From Isoetes taiwanensis (taxonomy: Eukaryota > Streptophyta > Lycopodiopsida > Isoetales > Isoetaceae): a DNA stretch of 64,000 bases. This document shows, in pieces, positions 47,395 through 59,059 of the stretch; the first letter of the stretch is position 1; each line of letters starts with the position of its first letter. The notes under the pieces were generated by a model that was not told the DNA's origin, searched no databases, and saw only the letters and a program-made list of their open reading frames with translations. The stretch is from NCBI GenBank assembly GCA_021234155.1, contig JAJEKV010000084.1, positions 2,977,702-3,041,701 of the forward strand, written 5' to 3'. The position numbers and the translations under genes were made by a program.

Positions 47395-49583
47395 GATCAG
47401 AGTGTTCAGGCGCACATGGAAGAATTTGAAGCTCTTGCTGTTTTAAATGGATACTCTCAGCCCCAGATCAAGTTTCACATTTTCTCTACCACGCTATGAG
47501 GAGCACCAGATTAGTGGCTCATGGCCAATAAAAGTTATTGAAAACAATACTGGCAAGAAATGAAGGCGGTATTTATTGGTCATATTATGGTACCACCGAT
47601 GATGATCAACAACTTCTCAAAGCAACTCAATAATCTTCAACAACAATCCATGGAATTTGCCCGTGATTTTTGCTGATCGTTTGCATATCTTGGTTGCGAA
47701 CTTAAATAATATTCCACGCGAGTCGGATCTTGGTGCGGTTTTACGCAAGGCCTACCTATACGCTATTAATCTTATGGTGAATACTTGCGACCCAAGATGA
47801 TGGACCACGCTATCGAACTAGTCAATAATTCCGTCAATGTGTCCTTCCATGGTGTTCCCCTCACAGATCTCCCTTTCATTCCTCCTGTCATGGTTCCACA
47901 AAACACGGTCCAACCTCATCAATCTGCTCCAAACAGCGCAGTCAAATCTGATGCCACATTTGTAAGTATCAAGGCCATCTGGCCAATGAATGCAATTCCA
48001 CGAATGGTTCCACTCATTGCAAGCATTGCAATATGTGCAACCACACTACTGAAGAATGCACACGCTCTCATCTCACGCCTTTTCGACAGAAAATGGTCTT
48101 TCAAGTACAGACGATGCCTCGGCAATATCAACACCCTCAGCAATATCCATAACCGCAGCAATATCCTCTACCTCAGCATCAGCAATCATGAGGACAAAAC
48201 TCATGCGCTCTTTTTGATCCCGTGGAAGCTCAGTGCTATCACTGTCAAAAATGGGGCCACACCACCATGACATGCCCACAACATCCCCAAGTTCAAGTAC
48301 AACTTCGGGCACCAACCAAAGCGCGCCGATTGCGCCTCACGACCCTATCAACTCACGGGTCGCTAGTGGAAACAAGGCCCCGCCCCACCTTAAAAACCCA
48401 CCTCGAGCCTCAGCGATAACGGACCCCACAAGCTCCTTTGCCCATTTGTCTTAGTCCAACAAGCCCAAGAAGAGATTTATCAAGCTCACGAACCCTCACG
48501 TACAACAATCCAAGCGGGTTGGGTTGGTGCATTCTCATGGCACCAGCACCTCGGCACCCGCCCTTTGACGCTCACGCCACAAGACACGCAGCCTGCCTTT
48601 GGATATTGTTCTTGCAGATGTTCATGCTATCACTCGCGTTCAACGATGTAAGGAGGCACCCTCCACGTCCACGCCTACTTCACATGCTCAGCCATATCCC
48701 AACATTGCTGCTGAAGTAGAGCTCCTCAAGGAAGTTTCAGCCTCCATGCCAAAGGCGCCCCGTTAGACCACAGTCGATCCTTCAACCCATGTTCCCTTAG
48801 AGCTGCAAGAAGAACTCGCCAAGATTAAATTTCCTCTTAGTCTTCCCACCATTTTGAAGTTATGTCATGCCCTCCGGAAACAATTGCCTCTACCCACTGT
48901 TATTGTTGGCGCGGTTGCTACTTCCATGCCCACAGTTCACGCAACTGTTGGGAATCAGCGGATTAATCATGTACAGATTGATGGGGGCAGCGCTATCAAC
49001 CTCATCACGGATAAACTCAGAAAACAACTTGCCATCACTCAACTATATCGTGCTCCTTATGACATCAAGTTAGCCAATGGTTACATCACGCGCCCTCAAG
49101 GCGTCACCCCTATTCTTCAAATCAGCATTGACGACCTCAAATTCTCGTTGGAATCTTGTGTTTGAAAAACTGGAGAAGATCCTGGTGATTATGAAATCTT
49201 TGGTTAATTCGACCACGCCAAGCTAAAAGCATTCACTATTGGGCATTGATCAACTTGTCGTCACTGATGGACAATTGAATGCCACTATGGATCTTGGAAC
49301 TGGGAAATTAATCTTTGTTGAATATGTTGAACCCTCGCTATCTGATAGTGACTCTGATGATCTTCAAAACACTTATCAAATCCAAGCTCTGGAATCTAGT
49401 TTACCTTTACTTGCCAATCTTGAATATGTTGATCCTTGGGGAGATATGAATTTAGATCAAGATCATGCCGTTGTTGCCCTGCATGATCCTCCGGATGATG
49501 ACGCTCTTTCAGATGATGACGTTCCATACGACACTGTTGACGTAGCGGTTGTCCTAAAGCAACCTTTACTGGAACCAACCTAG
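47395..49583 (+). pseudogene. Gag-protease fragment of a second gypsy-type element
   Basis: A broken gag frame (47395 to about 47850) leads to two CCHC knuckles. C-K-H-C-N-M-C-N-H-T-T-E-E-C is at 48018-48059 and C-Y-H-C-Q-K-W-G-H-T-T-M-T-C at about 48234-48275. A protease domain follows at 48854-49165 with the active-site loop Q-I-D-G-G-S-A-I-N-L-I (about 48975). A last open stretch to 49583 is strongly acidic (S-D-S-D-S-D-D and D-P-P-D-D-D). Several stops and frame changes occur. No reverse transcriptase or integrase follows, so the copy is truncated or a non-autonomous gag-pro derivative. It is not closely similar to the 32-43 kb element. Confidence 0.75.
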
Positions 49584-50162
49584 AAAAACTTGTGAAGGAC
49601 CAATCTCACAACAAGATAATGTCTTGGCCTGGCCACCATCCCCAAGAATCTCCTCTCCATAGCCATTTGGCGATCAGAAGGCAAGGAGAAGCGGCAGAAG
49701 CCTTTCCAAGCGCCCTAGCATTTGCCTTGGCTTTGCCGCTTCATCCCCCCTATTGAGTCCGATTGAGAGGTTTGATTATATGTTCAAACTTCTTTTTCTC
49801 CCCAATCCCTTCAAGAAACATTCACCTCGAATCATACTATGACCTAAATGGAAAATAATATCGTTTTACTTGGGAAAGAATGGAGGCTATTGTCCTTAGC
49901 AAATTCTTTATTCACAACATGCTGAAGGTGATATAAATGGAATAGAACATCTTCTAGCATCTTTGATTCATTAACAGATTGAAGGAGCACCTTTTGATGC
50001 CTTGGTCTGACCATTTTCTCCCCCATCCGATCAATCCCACAAGACCTATACCTTTTTGCTCCATAGCAAATAACCATTGTCCAAAAAGCAAATAACAACC
50101 ATTGTCTAAAAAAGAAATGCTGCTAGTCTTTAATGACGACCAAGGACCAACTTAGAACTCCA

Positions 50163-50535
50163 CCTCGCTAAGCCATTAGCTTTATCCAGGACCTCAATGA
50201 TAAAAAAAAGATTGGCAAAAAATGGTGCCAATTTGGCCAGGGCTTATACTATTATATTTAGAACATATAAATTTCTTGAGAACTTCACTGGTTATAAAGA
50301 TCTTGCCAAGAAAATGATAATTTACAGTGAAACTCGGGTCTAGATTACTAAAGGCATATTAATTTCGTTGCAGTGATTCTGGCCTTTTGTTGCAGGATGT
50401 TAAGTTCTTAATAGAAGATTTGAAGGTGCAATGCGAAGGCAAAGATAAGTACAAGTATGGATCCGACGTTTTCTGAAAATGGAAAAACTGAGTCAGTTCT
50501 ATAAAGTAAATGAATATCATGGAAAATAGAGGCAT
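50163..50535 (+). pseudogene. psaN pseudogene (exons 2 and 3 with introns)
   Basis: The copy runs in the orientation opposite to the gene at 10.1-11.0 kb. It includes the end of intron 1 (CTAAGCCATTAGCTTTATCCAG), exon 2 (50190-50316), intron 2, exon 3 (50395-50491) and some 40 bp of 3' flank. Stops arise from TTTGGA to TTTAGA (about 50248) and TGG to TGA in the conserved FWKW end (about 50474). The cysteines of the PsaN core are changed to Y or lost (TGTCAAGAT reads TATAAAGAT), there is a one-base insertion, and the exon 2 donor is ATAAT instead of GTAAT. Exon 1 is absent. Because introns are kept, it arose by DNA duplication rather than retroposition. Confidence 0.9.
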
Positions 50536-50569
50536 GTCTGGCATGACGAACAGGCAAGGTCTAGCCATT

Positions 50570-50850
50570 AAGCGATAGTCAAAATTTAAAGCGATAATCG
50601 AAATTCTTAACGAACATCAATTCGTTCTTATCATTAATCTGGACTAATCTTAACCGTCCACATCATTAAATCTTCAACGACTGAGATTTAACGAACATCA
50701 AATCGTCCACATCATCAATCTAGGTCAATCTCAACCGTCCAATCATCAAATCTTGATCATTAGAAGCTTCTAGGACAATCATTCATCATCAGATCCACAT
50801 CATCATATCTTGATCATTAAGAAGAAGCTTCTAAGACAACTAGTAACATG
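50570..50850. repeat. Degenerate repeats with AGAAGCTTCT palindromes
   Basis: Words such as AACGAACATCAA, AACCGTCCACATCAT and TCTTGATCATTA recur two or three times. AGAAGCTTCT occurs at 50762-50771 and 50823-50832. No coding potential. Confidence 0.6.
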
Positions 50851-51211
50851 TTCAAGCTTTTGAAGTATAACATGTTGCTATAATACTCATATTTGATGTT
50901 ATTCAATCTTAGAAAAACTTCTTTCACTTTCTACTATAGCACACACAATAACAATAATAGATTATAACAAAGTAGTAGGATAATTGTTTATGGCTAAAAT
51001 GACTGAAATTGTTGGATGGAACCCGGTGGAAATTCGACAGAAGAGCTTGCTCTCATGTGCCTAATTCCTAGACCCATTTTTCCTTTGCCGGCTAGACAAA
51101 AGAAAATTTCATTCATTATTTTTTGTCGAACATTGAGTTGAGGGATACTAATCAAATTTAATTGACCATCTTCAATACATACTCAAATTTTTTTATGGTC
51201 CAGTGGTAGTC

Positions 51212-51312
51212 AAATTTTAATTGTGGTGTGTTATGGGAGATCTTGTTTTTTTTGTCCGAAACTTAAATAAAAATTCAAAAAAATGCCCATAACACACCAC
51301 AACCAAAATTTT
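51212..51312. mobile_element. 101-bp foldback (MITE-like hairpin)
   Basis: AATTGTGGTGTGTTATGGG in the left arm (51212-51237) pairs with CCCATAACACACCACAACC in the right arm (51286-51312), with about 48 nt between. Arms are about 26 bp with one or two mismatches. Confidence 0.7.
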
Positions 51313-53600
51313 AATTTTTTTTTTCCTGTATTATACAAACGTATACAGTTCTTGCCTAGATTTGAGTAGTATGGATTTCGGGAATAAGGATCTCTAGAGA
51401 TCTTGGTCCTAGCAACCGTTCTGGCCATGACAAAAAAATGTGCAAGGCGAACAAGCACAGTTCGTCATAGCCGGATCACTCCCCGGCTAACCAATGCAAG
51501 ACCATTGCTCGTTTCTCATGCATGCTAAAACCCTCCAGTTGTTTTTAGCTCATGCCAGTTGTTTTTAGCTCCGTGATACCCCACCAATATCCGCCCAAAC
51601 TTTTCTTGCACCCTTTCCTGCACTCCTTCTAGCATATGCTTGAGCTTGAGAAACAGTGATCCAAGACCTCAACCTGCTAAAATTGCGTGCATTCTAGTGT
51701 AATTTAAGGTTGTTTGATCCTCCTGCCAAAAAAATTAAACTGTGCATGGATTCCATGTAAAATCATTAACTCCTTAACCTCTGATGCATTTCAGAACAAG
51801 ATTGATTAGGCTTTTAAAAGAAGACATGGATTTGAAACTCCATATTTAAGAAATGGCTTAAAGACAAAGCCAGAAGAGCCATCTGTTGTTTTTTACACAG
51901 TTGTAGCTCTAGTTACAGGACGTTCGGGATCATGTTGCGGAGGCACAAGAAAGATCAAATCCTTAAACAACCACAAAACTTTTTTCCTTATTCTACCTCC
52001 GGCTGAGCATACTATGTACCTGTATGCTCAATTCCTACCTATATCTGCAATGTGCGGCGGCTTTGCAATGATCAAATCACAACAAATGCCAGAACTGCAA
52101 AACCCTAAGACTTTGTGTTCAAATCCTAGAGCAGGGCTTTTATCCAAGTATTTCTTCTGTAAAATCTGGTGTAAGCTAATCAGTCCGCTTATTGCAGATC
52201 CATATTTCCTTAAGCTCAATTCTAAGAAGAAGAGAAGGCGCTGAGAAATGCTTGGATACATCATGGAAAGTGGGGTTGGTTACGCCTCGAGAATGGAAAA
52301 ATGGCCTTGATCATCGCAATCGATCAACAGGTAAAAAAATGCTGGCGTTCCCCACTTAGCATGATGTGGGGGGACGAAACAGGATCGATGATTCAGGACC
52401 AGCTCCATTTGCCGCCCGTATTTGGACCACGGAATCATCTCCCTGTTTCCATCCCCCATACAAAGCTCCCAGAATCGATTACGCCCCGGATCAACCGTAT
52501 TCGATATTGCCTTCTTTTAGCGGTAAAACCTCCTGATAACCACCTGTTTTGCCTTCTTATAGATCCCAGAGCCAACTGTTTTGCCCATCTTCCATCGTGT
52601 AGATCACCCTCCAAAAATCTACCATAGCTTTTCCTCCTTCGCCATGCCTCAAATGCTTTTCCGATAATATTCGATGTCCATCGGGAAAAAAAATATCTCT
52701 TTTCATTAAAAGTACTCCCAAGTAGATTGGTTACATGAGAACTTGACAACTCTTCTCCATAAATAATTAGAGAGCTCCTTGAAAGCATTGACAATAACGA
52801 AAAAGATACACTTCTCAATAGAGAGTAGATGTAAAACTGTAAGAATTGTCCCATGGCCTACGGGCCTTTGTTGGACGCTAATAAATCTTATTATTATTAT
52901 TGTGGACAACATTGCTGCTTGTGTTTGTTGCGTGCACTCCTGCAGGTATGTTTGTAATGGAGCATATAGCAGTGTGTTTGTGTTAGATAAAAAGAAACTC
53001 CCAAATACTATTGAAATGCAATATGCATAAGAGTAGAATCAGGCATTGAGTGAAAAATCTTAGCAAAATGCTATCGTAAGAGAGCGGAAGTCGGATTAGG
53101 ATTTTCGATGCTTTTGCTCGCACGTAATTCAGGGCATCTGTTTTCCTGTTATTTGAAATGTGGAATGAGCTATTGTACTGCTTTGCTGCTATGATCTGTT
53201 GTTTATGCTATATTATTAGATTAATGTGGTAGCTTTATCTGAATAGGGATGATAATTTTGGATTCACTATAGGATAGACATTATGATTCTTACATGCCTT
53301 CTTCACATGTGATTGGATGCAAAGCCATTCTTCAAATGGAGGCCAGATATATTGTTGTTTATTGGTTGGATTTGCATTTTTTGCTGGTACACAGATGTTT
53401 GGTTCTTTTTTATGGAAGATTAATAGATACACAACACCTCCAATTGATGGCTATTACTGATTCTTAGGAAGGAAGGTACTTTTATCGTCCACGGAGGGTA
53501 ATTACACACCCACCATTATATTAGGGTAAATATTAAAATCTTAAGATAATGGCATTCACATTCATTTCTTTAATAATTATGGTTTAATTTATTTTTATTT
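51313..53600. other. No gene recognised
   Basis: Open frames on both strands around 52.3-52.85 kb are short and show no known domain. The rest is AT-rich. Confidence 0.35.
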
Positions 53601-53633
53601 TTGGGGGTTGGGGGGGACTTTTAGCCCTCTTAG

Positions 53634-53873
53634 TTTGGGTGCATATTCACACCGGGGGTTACTCCAAGCACCGAGAGCTGTCAGATGGGCATATTTATCC
53701 TTTATTCCTTGATTTGGACCGTACACAATGATCCTCGTTTGTGGGGTATGCCAGTACAAGTTTTTGTATACTGTATATCGAAATTTGCAAAATACTATAA
53801 GGTTTGATGGAATATATGTTTTTAGGGGCTCTCGCTGCCCTATGTAACCCCCCGGTGTGAATATGCACCCAAA
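53634..53873. mobile_element. 240-bp MITE-like element with about 29-bp inverted repeats
   Basis: TTTGGGTGCATATTCACACC followed by GGGGGTTAC (53634-53662) is mirrored by GTAACCCCCCGGTGTGAATA and TGCACCCAAA (53844-53873), nearly perfect. Similarity weakens but continues outward (G-rich tract on the left, GGGGGTTGTAGGGGGG on the right), so the full element may span about 53600-53905. No transposase. Confidence 0.75.
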
Positions 53874-53909
53874 CCAAAGGGGGTTGTAGGGGGGATTTTA
53901 ATTTAAATG

Positions 53910-55525
53910 TGCTGGATGCAATGGTTTCTGTTAATTAATGTTACTGGTAGTTATATTAAAAAAAATTTGGGCCCTTAGGCCCTAACAAAGCAACCCTCCC
54001 AAGAATTTAACCCACATGCACATCCATATATCACATTATTGTATTGAAGTAGTAAAATATGAAGGGTCTTTGTTAGAAAATTGTATGCATTTCCAACATA
54101 ACAAATCAAAAGAATGGGGATTGAATACCTATAAATAAATAGCATTAGCTCATGTAAGCAAATACATCCACAATAATAACTAGATCTCGCAAAAACCAGT
54201 AGATTCTCACATTGCAACTGCATAAGCAGAAAAGTAAGCAGGTAGCTAATACAACACTTGTTTTACAACAATAGCATTCGTAAGAACTTTGCAGATCTTC
54301 CCTTTGAAAAGTTACCCTTTATTCATCTTAATTGAATTTCTATATAAATGGCATCCTCTTTTGCCAGTTGGAACATCTTTAACAGAGGTAGCTTGGCCCA
54401 AGTTCCTGTCGTTTGATAATGTTGATCTCTTCAATCAACTTTGTTCTTCACAATTCCATTTCCACGCACCTCATTTTTTTCGTGCCAATGGTTAATTGTG
54501 CATACAAAAAAAACAATGGTAAAAAAACAAAACACAATGGTGGCTTTATATTAAAGAATTTAAAAGATTATATAATGGTTGTTTGAAGGGGAGGTTATCA
54601 ACCATTTAAGGATTGGAGAAATTAGGGAAGTGGCAACGGACGGAAGCGGTTAGCACAGCTCTGGCAAATAGAGGAAGTTATTGCAGGAGGTCGGGGCTGC
54701 AATATGATGGCGGAACCATAGGTTTTTCCATAGCCGATGGCAAACAGCACAACTTAGGGAAGCTAGGTGTCAGGATAAAAGCTTACAGTGTTTTGCCTGG
54801 TGTGTTCTCGCAGCTATATTGCAGGCCGAAATCTCAAAACTCTTCCTAAATAGGCAGACAAAACTCTTCCTAAATATGCCAGTTTTGCAGCAGCATATTG
54901 TAGAACCTGTATTGTAGAACTAGCATAAAAAGTAAGGAAACACCACTCTTTTTTGCAGCACTATGTAAAACCAGCACGTCTGAACCTTTACATTACAAGC
55001 AAACAAAACAAAAAAAACACCTCTTTAACTGAAAAATTGCTACAAATACCTCTGTAAGAATAAGTGTCAGCAAGAATACTCCGTGACATCCTTCTTTCGC
55101 CAACACATCAGCAAGAATCCACTCCCGCAAAAAGATCCCAAAAGGCAAAGTGCATATACATGTAGACATGTTCTTGCAACCACCCATGTAGTGAAAGGCA
55201 ACAACCGTTAGATTGTTTTAAATTGAATCAACGGTCCATAAAGGGTGCACTCTAAAAAATACTATTTAGTACACCTCAATGAATACAAGGACGAAATCAT
55301 AGAAAAACCATGTGAAAACGGTATAAAAATATAAAAGTAACCTCCTGTTATTGTGCTATATATCCTCCGTTTACACCCATTCCATTCAAAAGCGCCTCCG
55401 CTTAACGCTTAACGGCATCGGCACTTTTTCCTCCCCGGAATGTCACTGTAGGTGACATTCTTGCAATGTGAATGTTGCCTGGACCATTTGTTTGGATGTC
55501 ACAAAATGGTCAAAGCAACATTTAC
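53910..55525. other. No gene recognised
   Basis: Short open frames only. CAAAACTCTTCCTAAATA is duplicated near 54835 and 54858. Confidence 0.35.
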
Positions 55526-55529
55526 GTAT

Positions 55530-55617
55530 AAGGGAAAGACTTTTTAGATGCAATTCCAGGCTGTCAAGTGTGCCTCCGCTTGACAGCCTGGAATTGCATC
55601 TAAAAAGTCTTTCCCTT
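55530..55617. repeat. Perfect 39-bp inverted repeat with 10-nt loop
   Basis: Left arm 55530-55568 (starts AAGGGAAAGACTTTTT, ends CAGGCTGTCAAG) and right arm 55579-55617 are exact reverse complements; the loop is TGTGCCTCCG. Weaker pairing (ACGT motifs) continues just outside. A transcript would form a long perfect hairpin. Confidence 0.95.
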
Positions 55618-56143
55618 AACGTGAAGGACTGCTTACGTGTATTTCTGCCACGTAAGCACCATAAAAGAGTTACTGTTCATTCTTCTTCCTCCTTTTTCCT
55701 CTCCGGCCATGGCGGTCCAGCGATGGCCGAGTTTCTTGTATCTCCTTCATTTTTTCTGAGCCTTATCCCAGACTTTTTCCTAGCTTACTTGGTGAGCCAA
55801 TGTCTCGTTTTCTTTGGTAGCGCTTTCTGTTTTCTCGGTAGCATTCTTGGATTTTTTAAGATCCGATTTTTTCTTCTCTGTGTATGTCTCAGACATTGTT
55901 CTAGTTTTTTTTGTGAGGCAGCGCCTTGTTTTCTCGGCAATCTTGTTGGAGTTCTTGAAGATCGGCCGGTTTCTGTTTAGAACTGTGGAAGATCGATGTT
56001 TTTGTGGGAGATCTTTGGGTTTTAAGGTGTTCCAGTGACTTTTGATGAGATTCCTGAGATTGCATGTTAGTTTGGAGGTTAGATTCAAGTTCTTTCTTGC
56101 TGCATGTGTAGCTTTGAAGCTTTCTTGCAAGTCTGGTTGAAGA

Positions 56144-57090
56144 ATGGCGCCTAAGAAGAAGGTATAACACTTCTTTTCTGCTTTTTTCCTTGTTTTGTGT
56201 TTCTTTCTTTACTGTAAATAACTTTTGTCTTATTTTTCAGGTTCTGTAGACTTTGAGAGCGCAAGAGGTTGTAATGGCTGGAGTAAATTCTCTTGTCATG
56301 TTGTTGTCTTACATTTTACTAATGTTCTATCGAGTTTTGGTATATCAGCCTACATTGGCGGTTTCTGATATATCTGGTGGAGGACCGTCATTTGTGCTAA
56401 GCCTGACAGCAGAACTTGGAGGAATAGATGCTAGTTTGCATGATGAAGTTGCAGGAAGCGACTCTGACCTTGAAGACGTGTAAAGAATTTGGTGAAGAGG
56501 AGATCAAAGAGTATATCAGGGATGTTGAGAACATGCCAGGAGTTTTCGTACTTGCTGATGATAGTAACAAAGAAAATATTTCTGAAATCAGTAACAAAAG
56601 GTGGAAAATGTGACAAGCCAGTAGCATTCCTTGATCTGGATGAAAACTTAGTGAAGGAAGTGAAGGCTGCTGGGAGAAAATTCGACAAAATAGAGTGGGC
56701 CAGAACTAGATTTGATCACTGGAGAGTGCAAAAAGGTTATGAAGTTGAGAAGAAGATAGAGGAGTTGGAATTATGAGAGTTTGCAAGGATATGGAACCAT
56801 TTATGTTGCAGGTCTGCAAGATAAAAGGAGGATTGTATCCAACTGAAACGTAAGTTGATTTATTGTGTTATCATTCTGTTTTTATTGTGTAGAATTACCT
56901 TAATTCTGTTTTTATTGTGTAGAATTACCTTAATTCTGTTTTTATTGTGATAGATTGCAAGATATATTCAGAAAATTCGGGGCTATAATAAGGAGAGCTC
57001 AAGAAGTCAGGATTGGGATAACTGGTATTGAACCTTTTGATATTAGATACGGCCCCATATTCTGTAATGCTAGAAAGGCTTGTATAGCAT
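56144..57090 (+). pseudogene. DUF3504/Crypton-type recombinase-like protein, N-terminal half
   Basis: A chain of exons matches the N-terminal, core-binding half of the DUF3504 family (Crypton tyrosine recombinases and their domesticated relatives KCTD1, QRICH1 and ZMYM). At 56631-56773, L-V-K-E-V-K-A-A-G-R-K and W-A-R-T-R-F-D-H-W-R-V-Q-K-G correspond to the helix ending in 'F..W'. After a one-base frame change (stop at 56774-56776) comes M-E-P-F-M-L-Q-V-C-K-I-K-G-G-L-Y-P-T-E-T, equivalent to FVLEVRKKDGxxYPPxTL. A GTAAGT donor at 56849 and an acceptor at about 56954 join it to L-Q-D-I-F-R-K-F-G-A-I-I-R-R and P-I-F-C-N-A-R-K-A. Upstream (56241-56620) an acidic region lies in two further frames. 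An early MAPKKK exon (56144-56161) would run into a stop at 56247. So the gene is decayed, or the sequence carries indel errors. Confidence 0.65.
56873..56953. repeat. 30-bp minisatellite in an intron, 2.7 copies
   Basis: TTTATTGTGTAGAATTACCT repeats exactly at 56881 and 56911, with a partial unit from 56941. It fills the intron of the DUF3504-like gene. Each unit carries an AG acceptor-like TTGTGTAG; the true acceptor appears to be the last, TGTGATAG. Confidence 0.9.
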
Positions 57091-57175
57091 AGTTACCAAA
57101 AACGGCCATATTTAACGTATAATATGGAAAATACAGATTAAAAAAAAACGTATAAAATACGGACAACGGTTCGTT

Positions 57176-57250
57176 CCAAAAACGGATGTTAAAAACGCCA
57201 TTTTTTTTGTAAAATACGCTGTATAAACCGTTTTTGTCATCCGTTTTTTG
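57176..57250. repeat. Foldback of AAAAACGGATG words
   Basis: CCAAAAACGGATGTTAAAAACG (57176-57197) is mirrored by CCGTTTTTGTCATCCGTTTTTTG (57228-57250), imperfect. It lies in a 150-bp tract rich in CGTAT and ACGG words. Confidence 0.6.
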
Positions 57251-57259
57251 TAAGAACAC

Positions 57260-59030
57260 CTGACCAAGAATATACAGACGAACAAGAACTGATTTCAGTC
57301 ATCCCCTGCGCATAGAATGGAGCGATTGCGGCTTTGTGAATCGGCTTTGTGAATCGGCGAGCAGAACCCAATGGTTGAGCTGCCAGGTAAAAAGGATTTC
57401 GTTCTACAACATTTGAAACTAGGCAACGCATTTCGTTCTACAGCATTTCGTTCTACCCTGTTTCTAGACCTTAGTTAGCATAGCTACTGTAGTAGCTTTC
57501 ACAGCTGTGCTCGGTACCTTTCTAGAACCCTAGTTCGGGTACAAAGACCTTGCCTACTGCTCTTCTGGCCCAGCCTTCTGGGCTTCAACCTGGCTTGAAT
57601 GTGGAGGTGAAGCCCTTGTTAATCTGCAGCAGCACTTGTAGATCAGAGCAAGATAATAGATGATGTTGAAAACCATAGCATGTATTAATCAATGGCTGTA
57701 AAATTTCTAATAAAGGTCTTAGGTGGAATTATTGTGAACTCAAGAACTGCAATGCTTGAAATTTAAGCATGACATCTCTTTATAACACGTCTTGTTAAAC
57801 TGCAATAGTAAAAGGCAGAGAACACAGAAGAGAATATTGTAAAAAGATTATAGATTTGCAATGGCACATGGGACGGGTTTAACAAAGAATCTGGTGGACG
57901 GTTTAACTTCTTATTTGTTATCCACATTTGATGGGTGTCCTAAAAGCTGCTCGTTTTCTGTTTTGATTTGCTATATTACGCTCTCAAATATGTGGAAGCA
58001 GAGGAGTATCTACAAGTCAGATATATCTAGTGACTGTAAATGTAGTTATGACCTTGCAGCAGCTATGCCAGGGTCTATTTTGTTTGACCTTTTGCCATTC
58101 AGATGGAGTTTATCTGTTGCAAAAAAAATAATTTGGGGGTTAACATAAGTTCTAGAATTATTTTGTAATGGCATTGATTCTTTCCTTCTATCATGGCATG
58201 AATGATATGGATTAAATTGGATTATTATTTAAATATGGATTTCGGAATGCTATGCTCATTGTTTCTCATTGTTTATCTTAGGTGCTCTTGTTATGACGAG
58301 GAAAAGGAAGACAAGTGAGGCAGCCAAAGGGCCAAGGCCAATAGATTGGTGGAAAGTGGTGCGGGTAGTTGAGAGTGAGAGCAAGAAAGTAATGGTGATG
58401 ATGATGATGGTGATATACATGAAGAAGATGAAGTTATGAGAGCACTGATTATATACCTTCGTCTCATCCAGGTATAGATCCTTACATACACACTAATTAT
58501 GTTTCTACCCAAGGGGGGTTCACATAGTTTTGGCCGTACAAACCATGTGAGTGACCCGAAAGGGTTTGTTTTCCCCTTAAATCGTACATATACTCGTACC
58601 TAGGGGTAGCTTTTTGGGATTTTTAGGGCGATTTTGGCACTGTATGTGGCTGGAAAGGGGGTTTCTAGAAAAATTCAAACACGTATACAAGGGGGTTTTT
58701 GCCGACCCCTTGCACGCAGGTGGCATACCCCCTATACAATAGGTGCATCCCCCGGGTTTCTACCTTGGTCATGTTTTTCTAATCACTTTGCTTGTACTCA
58801 TCCAGGTGTGCCTTATCGAGATTCAGGAACAAATCCTTACACACTCCATTAGTTCTACAAGTTTCCTACATGTTTTCTTTATGTGTTCTAAAAACTACTA
58901 TGATATTTTCATATAACTTAAACTTGTGTTTTCTTTATGTGTTATAAAAACTACTATCATATTTTCATATAACTTAAACTTGTGTTTTATTTGAACATTT
59001 CTATATGTTTTAAAGCCTAATCTATAATAT
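57260..59030. other. No gene recognised; exon-like and repeated pieces
   Basis: TTATCTTAG/GTGCTC at about 58280 is followed by a short basic open stretch (M-T-R-K-R-K-T-S-E-A-A-K-G-P-R-P), perhaps an exon. A 56-bp tandem duplication (TTTTCTTTATGTGTT units at 58873 and 58929) lies just before the Helitron-like end. Confidence 0.35.
58873..58984. repeat. 56-bp tandem duplication
   Basis: Two copies with two substitutions between them. Confidence 0.9.
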
Positions 59031-59031
59031 A

Positions 59032-59049
59032 CTAGTTATGGTGCCCGGC
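59032..59049 (-). mobile_element. Helitron-like 3' terminus, inverse orientation
   Basis: Read on the minus strand: GCCGGGCACCATAACTAG, then T. It matches the end at 4882-4899 (GGGCACCGTTACTAG) with only two differences. The second hairpin arm is lost here (GTAACAA instead of GCCGGGC). The element body would extend to higher coordinates. Confidence 0.45.
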
Positions 59050-59059
59050 GTTGTAACAA

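Noticed and set aside
52301-52854. Overlapping frames on both strands (108 and 139 codons)
   Set aside because: No recognisable domain on either strand; frames probably open by chance.
55780-56130. Minus-strand lysine-rich open frame of 116 codons
   Set aside because: Composition reflects a T-rich plus strand (leader-like sequence); no motif and no splice signals.
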